Source of the DNA: Magnaporthiopsis rhizophila
Taxonomy: Eukaryota > Ascomycota > Sordariomycetes > Magnaporthales > Magnaporthaceae
Direction of reading: 5' to 3'
DNA length: 64,000 nucleotides
Assembly (NCBI GenBank): GCA_003049465.1
Contig: PYSS01000066.1
Location: forward strand, 124,001-188,000
Shown in pieces: positions 12,077 to 24,100 of the stretch (its first letter is position 1; each line of letters starts with the position of its first letter). Under the pieces are notes generated by a model. The model had not been told where the DNA came from. It did not search any database and saw nothing but the letters and a program-made list of their open reading frames with translations. The position numbers were made by a program, and so were the translations under genes.

Positions 12077-14063
12077 ATGGACTCTGCTACTCTCTCGCGC
12101 CGGCCTTCTGTCGCCGCCATCCCCATCGGCGGCGGCGGCGGCGACGATGTCCAGCCGGCCGGCCCCATACCCGTCGACCCGCGGTCGCCTCGCGTGGTCG
12201 ACCGTCCTCCGTCGCTCCACGGAGATGATGCCAAGGTGGCCGCCACCGCCGAGCTGGCTTCCATCATGACCGCCGCCTCCAACCCTGTGTCGCCTGGTCC
12301 CGCGAGTCCTCCGCTCCTGGACCCGACACGAAGTCAGGACTTCGTGCCGCCCGCTCGCCCAAGCAGCACCCCGTTCCCTCAACCCGAGCCTCGGAACTCG
12401 GAAATAACATGTACGAGTTGTCCCGCGAGGATCGGCGATGGGTTGGACATCGAGCACGAGCACGACGACGGTTCCTGCTTCTCGCCCTTCGCCCAGCCGG
12501 TGCAGACTCAAGGCATTGACCTGAACGACCTCCCGCCCGAGATCCACGAGTGCATCCTCGACCATCTCTTTGGTTATCGCGTGTCGGCTGCCTCCAAGAG
12601 CTCCATGGGCATGAACAGCGTCACGCGGAGCTGGGGTACTGCGCTGAGACACTCGAGACGACGCGAGCTGTCGGAGCTGGCCCTGGTCAGCCGCGTCTGG
12701 CGCGTGCTGATCCAGGAGCGTCTCTATCGCCACATCAAGCTCAAGGCGACAGTAGGCTCTGTTAACGACGCCGTAGCCTACTTTGCCCAGCATCCGCATC
12801 TGCGGTCCTACGTCAGGCACATCGAGGTCTGGTTTCCTGTTTTCCAGCCCAAGCACGGGCCGTCGGTCCTCTTCGCGACATCGGTGCTCCCCACCGTGAC
12901 GGTCGACGGGCTCACGGCTGCGTCCTACGTCCTGCCAGCAGATAACTGCTCCCTGGAGGAGGCCTTCTACTTTGTCGGTACCACGTTCCCCAAGGTCAGG
13001 GTGCTTACCCTCGAGGGGGGCGAGCGTAAGAAGGCTCCCAAGGTCAGGCACTTTATTGGAGGCGCCGAGTTTTCCTTTGCGCAGCACCACAACACGCCGC
13101 AGTCTGGCTTGTCCCCTTCATCAAGCCTTTGCCTGCCGTCATCTCTGGCCCCCGCCAGGGAGATGCCCAAGGTTCCCACCATCAGGACCCTTGTGTGCAA
13201 GGGCCAGTGGAATCTCATTCGGAGCGAGGATGACTTCGCCGCCATCGCCTCGGCCCTGCCCAACTTGGAAGAGTGGCATGGCTCTTACAACAAGCCCAAG
13301 TCGAAGAGCTACCTCACCATGGCGGCGATTCTGCCCCGGCTACCCCCAGGTTTGAAGAAGGTGCACCTGTGTCTCGAGGCCGACTACAAGCGCGAACTGT
13401 CGTTCCCGCCCTACTTCATCAAGGTGTCTAGCCGGCTGCACTTCTGCCAGCGGCTCGGCTCCGCGGCGCCAGGCTTGGAACACATATCATACACCGGGCG
13501 TGTCTGTCGAGCCTTCTTCGACACCCTGGCCGCCGGCGCCGACCCGAGGCTCACGCGGCTCAAGAGCATCGATCTGACGGTCAAGAACTGCTGTCGCCAG
13601 GTGACGCACTGGAACGAGTCGGGCTCGGGCATAACAGACATGAAGTTCATCCAGGCCTTTGAGGCCTTGGTGCTCGCTGGTATTCGCGCACTGAAAAGAC
13701 TGCGCGCGGTCGAGTACCTGCGGATCCGATATGTGGATCTTGGTAAGTTGCTCCCTTGCCGGCGGCCCCTTTCTCTATGCCGCCAGCGTTGCTAAACCAT
13801 ATCCCCGTTTTACAGACTCACCGATCCCATCCTTGAACCCCTACTTCATTCTCAACCGTGACGGCTGGGTTGAGGGTGTCTGGAGCGACAGCATCGTCAG
13901 GACTCTCCAGGCCGCCCGTCCCGAGGCACGCTTCAGAGAGCTGGCGGACGGACCCAACAAGGACGGCCGAATGATCATCGGCCCCGAATACATGGGCAAG
14001 GTTGTCTCGTTCAAGCTGGACAACTACAAGTATCTCTACGGAGGAGCGTTTGCTGGCTCATAA
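12077..14063 (+). CDS. F-box domain protein
   Basis: Probable substrate adaptor of an SCF ubiquitin ligase; the F-box would bind Skp1. Exons are 12077-13742 and 13816-14063 with a 73-nt intron (GTAAGT, GCTAAA branch-like site, ACAG), giving 637 aa. Residues 1-145 are disordered, with a hexaglycine and many prolines. The F-box-like segment begins near residue 147 (DLNDLPPEIHECILDHLFGY) and continues, after a basic insertion, with ELALVSRVWRVLIQERLYRHI, the typical end of an F-box. The rest is an alpha/beta leucine-containing region resembling the C-terminal part of fungal F-box proteins that score the substrate. The start is the first ATG before the F-box in an uninterrupted frame. The family call is good; the target is unknown. 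Confidence 0.8.
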
Positions 14064-14477
14064 AAGATGCCTTCAGCTTTTCCGGCATGAAGTTTCCTTT
14101 CATGTCTTTCCTTTGTGATTCTCAAATCCCCATCTTTTACCCATGTGTAACATCTCATGCTCCTGCTCTCGCAAGACTCCGTTCTTCATGGTGACAACAC
14201 AAAACACTCTCGCATTCCAGTTTCCTTGCGTGTTCGGTCAGCGGTCTGGTGTTAATGAGGCGGTGGTTGGATCTCGATATATCGACATCTCTGACTGGAT
14301 CACGCGTTTCTAGTGCTTGCCCACTTGATCCATCCCTGTGTTGTCTTCTGGTTTCCTTTGTTCCCCTTGTTTCCGTTTCCACGGCGGATCAGCATGGCGT
14401 TTGAGGGTTGGACTCTGCAATTCACTATAATACCATGTGGCTTATAGCCCTCCACTTGCCCTTATTTCCTTTTTGTC

Positions 14478-14512
<35 letters not shown>

Positions 14513-14988
14513 CCCTTTTCCACATTGTTCCATCTTCACATTGTCCGATTTCGAATAAGAATCTCGAGTTGAGCTTCTACTGTTGGAAAAAGTTTCGCTG
14601 GGAGCTTTTGTTTGATCAAGACCTATCTGCTTCTATTTGTTTGTTATTTTCTTTGTTGTCTTTTCCGATTTTCCTAGGCAAGAGATCTGAGCACGGAAAA
14701 AGCGGGCGTGTGGTGATCTCCTGGACAAGATTGCCGGTACTACTGCTAGGCGGGAAGGACAGCAGGGAAGAAAAGAGTGACAGAAAAATACTTTAGCTTC
14801 GTTTGATAGCAGTTACAGCGGGCTGGGTACTAGTAGCGCTCATCAGACATAATCCAAGGCACAAGATTAGTGACCAGTGAGTTCCTTTTCGTTGCGAGAC
14901 TTCCGAAGCTTGTATTATGTTATCCAATCTATCTATGCGGGGATGATCTAGACATATTTCTCCACCCCGGCCTCTTGGCCGGCTGCCG
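14064..14988. other. Convergent intergenic spacer
   Basis: Spacer between the 3' ends of the F-box gene and the mannosyltransferase gene. It holds a T34 run at 14479-14512 and T-rich sequence around it; nothing else is seen. Confidence 0.5.
14479..14512. repeat. Poly-T tract (T34)
   Basis: An uninterrupted run of T in the convergent spacer. Exact length is uncertain, as for any homopolymer of this size. Confidence 0.85.
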
Positions 14989-16374
14989 TCAAAAGGCCCC
15001 GACGTCGGAAATGACGACGCCCAAGATCCAGCAGTTGATGAGAAAAAAAGCCAACGAGGCGAGCCACAGCCCCGGCAGGAAAGTGCTGCGGCCCATGAAT
15101 TCGAGCTCGAACCCTTGTTGCAGCCAGGCGGCCTGGCCCACGACCCACAGCAGCAGGGCGGCCAGCCCCTTGCGCCGGCCGCCGGCGAGGAGCGAAGACC
15201 GCGGCAGGTACAAGGGCAGCAGGACCATGTACCACAAAAAGTACTGGCTCGTGCAGACCTTGTTGAAGGCGACGAAGGCAAATGTCTGGGCCAGCATGCT
15301 CGAGGCCAGGTCGCGCTTGGCCAGGGTCAAGGGGATGAGGACGGTGGAGAGGAGGAGCTGCGGGATGAAGGCGACGGACTCGATGCTGATGCTGCTGCTG
15401 TTGTCGGGGGAAGCGGACTTGAGATACAGGAGGGTGTTGTAGGGGCTAAAGTTGTGGCGGTGGTCGATGCGGGTGACGTGGTGCAGGTAGGTGTGCGCCA
15501 CGAATGGGTGGCCGTAGACGCTGTACATGAGCACGCTGAGGCCCGTGAAGGAAGCGAGGCTGACGGCGGCGAGAAGGACGCGGGCAGGGGTTATGAAGTT
15601 TGTGATGCGTTGGGCGATGCTGCCGCCGGAGGATGATGATGATGATGATGATGAGGACGAAGAAGAAAACATGCGCTCGGCGTCCATCCACCACACAATG
15701 GCGGGCGCGTAGATGAAGGGATAAATCTTGAAGTGCACGCCGAAGCCGAGGATCAGGCCGGCGAGCACGACGCGGCGCCGCAGCACGGCCCACAGCAGGG
15801 CCGCGACCAGGACGCCCAGCAGGCCCTCGGACGAGCCGCGCGTGCTGATGGCGGCCACCATGGGGTTGAGCAGCCACATGGACGCGAAGCGGCGGGCACG
15901 GGCGGGGGTCATCATGCTGTTGTTGCCGCCACCACCACCACCAAGAAGAAGAATGCGCACGAGCAGCCACCCAGCGGCCACGTCGGCGGCGGCAAAGAGG
16001 ACCTTGCCGGACGAGAAGGCGAGCAGGCGCCAGGGCTGGCTGCTGAAGGAGGTGGGGAGCAGCATCCAGGCCAGCAAGGGGGTGTAGCGGTACGTGGCGC
16101 GGTCGTAGGGCGAGCCGCCGTCGGCCACGAAGCGGGCCGCGTCGGTGAAGACGAGGTAGTCGATGTCGGTGTACTTTACGGGAGAGACGGCGTCCTGCCA
16201 CAGCCCGTAGAGGAGCATGCCGCCGCGCAGCAGGGCCGCGGCGGCGTAGACGGCGTGGGGGGAGGTGAAGAAGGCGTCTACTGTTGATGCTGGTGCTGCT
16301 TGTAGCTGTGGTTGTTTGTTGATGCCAGAGGACCCCGGTCCTGCGGGGCCTGGCGGTGGGATTTTTGCCGACAT
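14989..16374 (-). CDS. gpi14: GPI mannosyltransferase I (PIG-M / Gpi14)
   Basis: Transfers the first alpha-1,4-mannose from dolichol-phosphate-mannose to the GPI anchor precursor on the lumenal side of the ER. Single exon, 461 aa, the usual family length. The first lumenal loop carries the catalytic DxD motif (KYTDIDY, Asp70 and Asp72), followed by SPYDRATYRYTPLLAW, a strongly conserved PIG-M stretch. Many hydrophobic helices follow, with the FGVHFKIYPFIYAPA and HNFSPYNTLLYL segments also characteristic. Unusual: a serine run near residues 240-252, encoded by a TCA-type triplet repeat (15631-15653 on the plus strand reads GAT repeats), and a hexaglycine loop; both lie between helices. The partner subunit in this family is PIG-X/Pbn1. 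Identification is firm. Confidence 0.93.
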   Translation of the reverse strand: MSAKIPPPGPAGPGSSGINKQPQLQAAPASTVDAFFTSPHAVYAAAALLRGGMLLYGLWQDAVSPVKYTDIDYLVFTDAARFVADGGSPYDRATYRYTPLLAWMLLPTSFSSQPWRLLAFSSGKVLFAAADVAAGWLLVRILLLGGGGGGNNSMMTPARARRFASMWLLNPMVAAISTRGSSEGLLGVLVAALLWAVLRRRVVLAGLILGFGVHFKIYPFIYAPAIVWWMDAERMFSSSSSSSSSSSSSGGSIAQRITNFITPARVLLAAVSLASFTGLSVLMYSVYGHPFVAHTYLHHVTRIDHRHNFSPYNTLLYLKSASPDNSSSISIESVAFIPQLLLSTVLIPLTLAKRDLASSMLAQTFAFVAFNKVCTSQYFLWYMVLLPLYLPRSSLLAGGRRKGLAALLLWVVGQAAWLQQGFELEFMGRSTFLPGLWLASLAFFLINCWILGVVISDVGAF

Positions 16375-16739
16375 GACGAAACGATCCTTTTCAAGCGTCT
16401 ATGCTTAACGATCTGGGGAATATGTGCTCTTCTAATCCGACCAGCCGGGTTTTAGCGATTAGGGACGCCGGCGTTGTTGAGCAGGGAGGTTTAGCTCATG
16501 ATGAACGCTCATTATGAGAGCAAGGAATATGGACCGGACCACCTTTGATGAAAGCCAAAAGTGGAACCGATGTGCCCAATTAGCGCGCTTCTCTGCAAAG
16601 TGCCGTTGGAGACCCCACCCGCCCCAGTGGCTCCTCCCGCAAACTCAACCCGGAGTTGACATTAGGTTGTGGCTTCGACGAAGCTCCCGCCCGCACACGC
16701 GCGCGGACGGCCCGCGAACAGCGCAGAAAGAGGCGGCTA

Positions 16740-17010
16740 TGCCGCTGCCCGCCGCAGTCGACGCCCCACGTGCCGCGCCGGCTTATCTGCGGCGGGTAGG
16801 TGGCTGCTGCTGCTGCTCAACGCTGTGGCGACGGTCCGGTCGGCGTGTCCGATCAGGGTCTGGTGCGGGCGCACCGAGTAGACGCCGTCGGGCGTGCCCT
16901 TGGGGATCGTGAAGCCGGCATTGGACGAGCTGGCGGTGGTGAAGCTGTGGCTGGTGATGCTTGCGGCGGACGCGATGCCGAAGCCGGAGGCGGGGATAGA
17001 GGCTCGTTCA
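16740..17010 (-). pseudogene. Coding-like fragment, unrecognised
   Basis: A minus-strand frame of about 90 codons contains a protein-like stretch (NAGFTIPKGTPDGVYSVRP) resembling segments of small secreted fungal proteins, but it has no start context or signal peptide and is bounded upstream on that strand by a long T run (A50 on the plus strand). It is probably a gene fragment or chance coding; family not recognised. Confidence 0.2.
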
Positions 17011-17014
17011 CATG

Positions 17015-17064
<50 letters not shown>
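17015..17064. repeat. Poly-A tract (A50)
   Basis: Fifty consecutive A residues on the plus strand, the longest uninterrupted homopolymer in the window. No target-site duplication is obvious next to it, so I do not call it a retrotransposon tail. Confidence 0.85.
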
Positions 17065-17066
<2 letters not shown>

Positions 17067-17654
17067 GAAAAAGAGCGTGTGCTGTGCTGCTTCCGTGGGA
17101 TATGTGCCGAGGGTTGTTAAAACTGGGCGTCGTGGCGGGAGAATGTACAAGCAGCTTTCCCATGCGCATTCAGTGTGCCGGGCCGACGCGCATGGCGACA
17201 CCCAAAGCGGGAGCTTTTGGACTGTATAAGAGCACACAGCAACGCGCGATGGCTGCCGTTATGGCGAGGCTACTGGCAGTGGCCGCAGGAGAATTCTTGC
17301 CGCAATGAAGTTGTTTGACTGCATATGGTTGTTTCTCCTGTCTTGCTCTGAATCTTACATATCAATCACTTTGATGGCTCTTTGGGACACCAGCTACCTC
17401 TTCCAGACGCCGACTTACAGTCTCGGCTGGCACTCGCACTTGCTAATGAGCGACCCAGCACCCAGGACGGTCGAGATGACGTGCCAATGGCCTCGCTAGT
17501 GGCTGGCATCTTGTGTAGGCCGGTCACCTTCGTGCGTGTGGCGCCATAAGAGGCTCACGCCAGCCCTTTCCTTTCGCACTTGATGGTATCTGTTGTTTCT
17601 CCAGACATATCATTTTGTCCAAACTCCATACAAAGACGGCCCGGAAATATTCAC

Positions 17655-18317
17655 TATGAGGATCACCGAAATCACGATCGCAAATTATAAGCGCGGGGCT
17701 TGTTGGGGAGCATCGCCGCTTACAACCCAAACCAGGCACCGTTGGCTGATCTCACCGCCAGGCTGCATGCTGGCGTGCCTGCTTCACTTGGCCAATACCC
17801 CCTGCGCAGTACGCCTCGGCCGACTACCGCTCGGAGGGCGGCACGCTGGCCCTGCACACCGACACGGGCTGGCGGCACTCATGGAGGCAGGGCTTTTCGA
17901 AGCATTCGAGAAGCTCGCCGTACGACGGCGAGTTCTATGTTCATCACCGACAAGGACCTCAACGTGCGGTTCAAGCTGGAGCCGTCCTCGAGCAGCAGCC
18001 CCGGCGGGCAGCTGGCCGGCAGTCGGCCCGAGATCGACCGCAGCCAGCTCCGGCGCCTGAAGTCGGACGCGCGCGTTCCTGGGCGAGCGACGTGCAGCCC
18101 GCGTTCGCCGGCCTCGGCATGTACGAGATGTCGATTCCGGACCCAGAAGCCCGGACGCCGGAACTGTATGTGCGGGATCGGGCGCCTCGCGTCGCAGCAG
18201 ATGGGCGAGGGAATCAACCTTGGCTTCGACGACGCCACACGACTCAGCTCGGCAGACCCGACACAAAGGCATCTAGCCGGCAGCAACACCTACTGGAGCG
18301 TCTTAACCGCGCAGTAG
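17655..18317 (+). pseudogene. Frameshifted coding remnant, unrecognised
   Basis: Protein-like sequence switches between two plus-strand frames: AAYNPNQAPLADLTARL, then in another frame YASADYRSEGGTLALHTDTG, then back to FITDKDLNVRFKLEP, then GLGMYEMSIPDPEARTPEL in the other frame, ending with QMGEGINLGFDDATRLSS before a stop at about 18317. The composition is that of an exon, but at least three frame changes would be needed and none has clear intron borders. The best reading is a decayed gene; sequencing error cannot be excluded. No family is recognised. Confidence 0.3.
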
Positions 18318-20530
18318 AGGGGTTCAAGGAGAAGCTATGGTCTCGGGCAAAGAAGCACACCAAGCTTTGAAACTGTAACTCTTCACTCCCGGGAGCCCAC
18401 GTGCCACCATCGCTAAGGTTTTGAGCATGCACGCCTACCGACTTCAATACGCCGTGGATTGTGCGGTCACTTATGTCGGCTGGGGTTCACACATTTTTAA
18501 TTTTTTTTTAGACACTTAGCAGGGCTACTCAAGGTAGCTAGCTGGCCTTAGCAGGATGATCTATAGCATGCTCTAACCCGGGCAGATGGACATCTTGGGC
18601 TGACCACCTGCGGTCAAGCTGCTGGCGTGGGTCCGTCGCATGCTGCAGGGATGTCGTGCCGTTCCGGTCCACATCAAGGCAAGGATCGTCATTCGGGGTG
18701 CGCTACTCACTTCACACTGCACCCCAGACTTTTTGTCTGCTGAGCGTTTGGCTGAGGTTCTATAGTTCAAAGTTGGTGAAATTGACGTTTATCATAGCCC
18801 CCAACCCCCAAGAGTAAGCGCGCGTCTCTGCTATCATGGATGCTCCTTTGCCTGGGGCACAGCGGGGAGAGAAACGAGGCTCATCGGCGCGCTTGAAACG
18901 TTTGTCTGTGCTCCATCAGGCGCAGCCCTCACAGCTGATAGGCCGCTTAATCCCGGGCGGCTTCTGCGGCCACAATGTGGGGTTGGGCAATGTCATGCCT
19001 GAGGCACAAAAGAAACCGCTTGTGGCGCGGAGACAGGCCGTCTGGTACGAGCTTTGCCCCGAAATAGCATGTTGCTGATCATGCTTGGTGTCTACCCCAA
19101 GAGCAGGTCTGCTGTCTCTTTTTTATGCTGTGTGTGTCTTTTCAGTTCGGCCACCATCGCCAGTCACGTTCCTCGTCTCTCCTTCGTCCCCTTCGTCTTC
19201 TTTTTATAATCAGCCCGTGCGTTGTGTTGTTGTTCGACGTGATCCGACCGGTGGTTCTCTTTAGTCTCTTGTGCGCCCGCTGCTGTGCTTGCTTCACTGT
19301 GGGGTTGTGCTGTGTCTTTCCGACCAGCAGCGCCCGAAAGTCGACCGGTTTCCCACTACGAGCCCCTCCCAGACATCGCCAGCCCACAACCTCTTCCGCC
19401 TGCCCGTCGCCGTCGTCGCCTTTTGCGCCTGCAAACCCAATCCTTCGTTCCCGCAGCGAGTAAACGAACCCCTCCAGTCTGTCGCACAGCCCCTCAACGC
19501 CTCGCTGGCAGCTCGAACCGTGCTGGCGCCCATCTCCTAATCCTGGCTCGGTGCAACGACGCCCATCTGTTTCCCCGACGCCGACGAGCCGTTGTGACCT
19601 GCCTGGGACTTCCGAGTCCGCTTTCGTCTTTCGCACAGACGACATTGTCCAAGACTTGACAGCTTGACACATTCACCCAACACCAAAATAATAATTCAAA
19701 ACAGGAGAAGGAGGAAAAAATAAAAAGGAGGAAGAGGACAAAAAAAATACGAGAAGAGCGATCTGATAAGAAAAAGAAAAGAAAAGAAAACGACAAGTTA
19801 CAAAAAAAAAAGGGGGGGTGACAAGCCAACTGCTGGCCTGAAAAAAAAAAAAAAAAAAAAAGACCTATGACGGGGCGCCAGGCCGGCCCAATGCGCTTTG
19901 TGGTATCGTTCTGGGCACGGATACTTTTTGTTGTCGTCCCGAGAGTTTCGCTGTGATCAGAGCTCTCGTCTCCGCTCACTCCTGCTTGCCGCCCACCGCC
20001 ACCAGTCTCCGTCTCGGGTGTCCTGTTGGTTCTGGCAACCTGCGCGTGTCCTCTCTCGCTGCATCCATTCTATCTGCATCCTGCCGCCGCCGTCTGCAAG
20101 GGATAATTGACTGCCTCTGCAACGACCTGCCGCCACCCTCTCCCACTTCCCTCCCCTCTCCATCCGACGACTCCTGATCTGCGACCAGCTCTAGCTCGCC
20201 GTCCAAACGCCCACATCTGCTCGGTTTCTGCCGTGCCCCTGCCGCAACGCACCTGCTGCGCACAGCCAGCCAAGCCGACTGCACATTGGGCCCAGTCGCT
20301 CTTTCCCCCTTCTTCAATCCCACGCCCACCTTGACCCGATCCTCTAAGCGGAGCAGCGCGTTGCCTTTTCTCCCAGGCCCAGCCTGCCCGCACAGGACAG
20401 AACACTTGATAGCACAGCTCCAGCGTCCCCAAGGACACCCCAGCAAGCGAGCAACCCGCCGTCGCGCCGTCCCGCCAAACGCCGCCGCTTGGGCCAGTCA
20501 GGCAGGCGGATTGACCGTCACTGCGCACCC

Positions 20531-20801
20531 ATGGACGAAAATCACCGCCCCCCGGCTGCAAAACCGTCGGCAACTTCCACCGATCCCAAGCCGGCCCGGC
20601 CGCTGTATAGCAGCAAGCTTGGAGGCGACAGCAAGGCCAGGACTTTGCAGCAGAACGTCAATAGCCCGAGTCCGACCACTAGGTGAGACACGAGACCCTT
20701 TTGTGCCCTTGGCCCCATTTTTTACTGGGTCGGCTCCAGCAGATGCCCGCGCTCCCTGGTCGGCTAGCTAGCACCAAGGAGGGAGAGAGAGAGAGAGAAG
20801 A

Positions 20802-20833
<32 letters not shown>

Positions 20834-21100
20834 CCGCTTTGCGTATCCCGTGCCTGCGTTCCTCCATTTACATGACGAAATCCACTCTCAAAGGCCGTTT
20901 CCTTTTCCTTATCTTCATTCAACGCACTCGGGCCCGGCCATTGCCCCATCAATTCGCTCGCTTTGTGCTGGACTGACTCCGGCGCCCGTTGCAGACAAGC
21001 TCCGGTCGCACAGCAAAAGGCCTGGGCCGCTGGCGCCAAGAACCCACTCACGGGCAGATCGTCCCAGACTCCACCACAGAACAACTTCAACGCTGCCAGC

Positions 21101-21134
<34 letters not shown>

Positions 21135-24100
21135 CGCAGCAGCCGCCGCCCTCGGCATCGACCCCATCGCCCACAAACTCTCTCCGAGAGGTAAGCCCTT
21201 CTTCTCGCCCCGAGAAGCCTCTTCCGCCCGCATTGTTTCCCTTGCCTGTCCCTCCCGATCGTAGTCATGCGCTTCGACCCGTGTCAGCGTCTGGACGTTC
21301 TCCGCCGCTCCTGACAGGGTTGCCTCCCCGGGTGCACGGATTCGCATCACCTTCGATTTTTTTTTGTCCCATCTCACCCTTACTCCCACTCCTCTGACAT
21401 CCCTTGCCGCCTTTTCCGTCTTCTCGGTTTTCTCGCAACACCCATGCTTGCCTTGCTGGGGCTGGAGAATAGGGCTCTGACGTAAAGACCATCCATCTTC
21501 ATACAGGGGCAACGAGTACGAATCTCTCTCAACACCGGCGCCGAATTCGAAGGCATCTATGCCAACAACCAGGCCGACCCCTCGAGCTTTTCCCTGAGGA
21601 TGGTTCAGCAACGAAGACTCGCCGGCGAAATGGCAAACGGAGCAAACAAGCAGCAGAACATGACCTTCTCGAGGAAGGATGTGGCAGACGCCCGCCCTGT
21701 GGGCGGCAATGCAAACAAGAATGACGCCAAAGCTGCCAATGGTATGATGCCACAGGCCTAGACGGAGCAGGAAGCGATCCATACTGACTCTTTTTTTTCT
21801 CTTTTCTTCTTTTTGGTAGGAAACCGCCCGGGTTTTCGTACAGACACTGCCATCTCGAACTCACGTCATGCCAGCGAGCGCGTGCTCCAGCGATGGCTGC
21901 CCGACGGCGGAAGCGATGCCAATTTGAGTCTTGAGTCGTCCTCGGGCGATGGCCGTCCGTGGGACCAGTTCGCCGCAAACGAGCGTCTGTTTAACGTCAA
22001 GACCAACTACCATGAGAACATTTACACCACAACCATCGACAAGAACCACCCTCAGTACAAGGAGAGGTTAGCTGCGGCAGATAAGAAGGCCAGAGAGATT
22101 GAGTGCAGTGCGCCGGCCACGGCGCATGTGGCCGAAGAGCGTATCATGGATTATGCCGGCGGGGATGACAAAAAGGATGACGAGGAGGACAAGTAAGCTA
22201 TAGGCGTCATCTTCAGTCTCCAACCGCCAAGTACGCCCGCGAGCTAACCAAACCCCCTCTGCAGATACAGTGGTGTCCGCCGCCAGGACGTGGCTCCCCT
22301 ACAGGGCCGGGAAAACAAGTACACGCCTCCGGCCAGGCGTGCTCCTGCCGCCCAAGCAACTTCGTACGGCGCTCCGGTAGACCCGGCCATCATTTCTGCT
22401 CAGATCAAAGGCGGTCAGTCGAAGAAGGCAACGGCCAGCAAACAGGACGAGGCCAAGGCTGCGCCTACTCCTGCCGTCAAACTCCCGACGCCCCAAGTCC
22501 AGCCCACGGAGGCGAAGACGGCCGAACCCAAGACCGAACCCAAGGTAGAGGCAAAGCCCGCCGAAGTCAAGCCTGCGGAGAAGACGGGCGATGCCAAGAC
22601 GGCAGCTTCGCTACGTCCGTCTGCTGCCACGGCAAGAACCGTCTCGCCTCAGGCCAAGCCAGGCGCGGCCCCACCGAGCGCTACATCGACTGTTGAGCAC
22701 GACGTCTTGAAGGAGTTCAAAAACTTTGCCATTCAGCAGCGGGTCCAGGCTGAGAAGGTCCGCACCAGCAAGGCCAAAGCTGACGCTCACGTCAAGCTTC
22801 AAGAGCTCAAGAAGTTTGCCAACAGCTTCAAGCTCTCCACGCCCGTTCCTAGCGACCTCATCTCCATCATTGCCAAGGACCCGGCGAAGCAGAAGGCGAT
22901 CCAGGAAAAGGCCTTGCAGAATGCCGAGGAGGTGGCAAAGTCCAAGACGGCCCCCAAGGACGAGTCGGCGACCCCGGTCAAGGAGCCGGTCAAGGCGACC
23001 AAGGAGCATCCCGCTGCCGGAATCACCTCGGCTCCCCACACGGGCCCCGACGCTCGCGCCACAGTCAGGCCCGGCGGCCCGCACCACACGCCGTCGCCGG
23101 CGAACCCGAACCAACGTCACCAAGGTGGTCGCCAGCCGTTCGTGCCCGGCTATGGCAACAACCCCCAATTCCGCGGTGACAGGTCCTCGGGCCAGTATGG
23201 ACCCGGCCAGGGCCGCCAGGTCGGGGGAAACCTCGGCGAGCGTCTCCGAAGGGTCGAGCAGGAGAGGCACTCGCGCCCGGTGATGCACCCTGGCCCAGAC
23301 CCGCGCCAGGCCCAGAACGGTCCGGGCCACGTGATGCCATACGACCGTCGCATGTCGGCGATGCAGCCTGGCCATATTGCGCCCAAGCTGAATCCCAACA
23401 GCCACGAGTTCCGGCCTAACCCCTACGCCTCGACCTTCAACCCGAACATGGCTGGCCCCAGCAACGGCTCGAGCCCGCGCCCCGAGATACATGCGCCGCC
23501 GCCCATTGCTGGTCAGCTGATCCGCCGCAAGACCAAGGCCATCGACACCAAGAAGTGCTACATCCTCGCGCACATCAAAACTTTCACGCCGCCCGTGGGC
23601 CCGCCCGTGGGCCGCAACTGGGATGAGAACCAGGGCCTGCGTCCGTCGTACGACACGCTCCCAACCTGGCGGCAGCTCAAGGATGACGAGAAGAGCGACT
23701 CGACCATGCACATGACGTACTCGGAGTATCTCGAGAAGAACCCCTACTCCAGCGGCACCCTATCCACGCCCAACCCCCCGCACTCGCATCCTCAAATGGC
23801 CCATCAACACCAGTTGCCTTTCCACTTGCAACACGGTGCTCACAACCTGGCGCCTCGACAGTCGCCTCACATGCCGCCCATGCAGATGCACGGCGGCCAG
23901 CATGGCCACGTGCCCCACGTGCCCTTCAACGGCGCCAACGACGATCACACCAGGATGATGCACTCCAACTCTGCACAGTCGTACGCCTCCCCAAGGATAT
24001 CACAGGTCCCCATTGGATATCCCCCTCCGGCCATGGGGTCTCCGGCGCAGCTCCCCTATAACCAGGGGGTGATGCCGCCCTTCATACCGGGCACTCCTCA

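Larger units (their letters stand above)
16375..20530. other. Intergenic region with coding-like debris and Pbp1 leader
   Basis: About 4.2 kb. It contains two coding-like but broken segments (annotated separately), an A50 run at 17015-17064, and from about 19.1 kb the C/T-rich upstream region of the Pbp1 gene with an A-run near 19841. No intact gene is supported. Confidence 0.4.

Noticed and set aside
17015..17064. A50 tract as a retrotransposon tail
   Set aside because: The coding-like fragment next to it reads on the opposite strand and no target-site duplication was seen.
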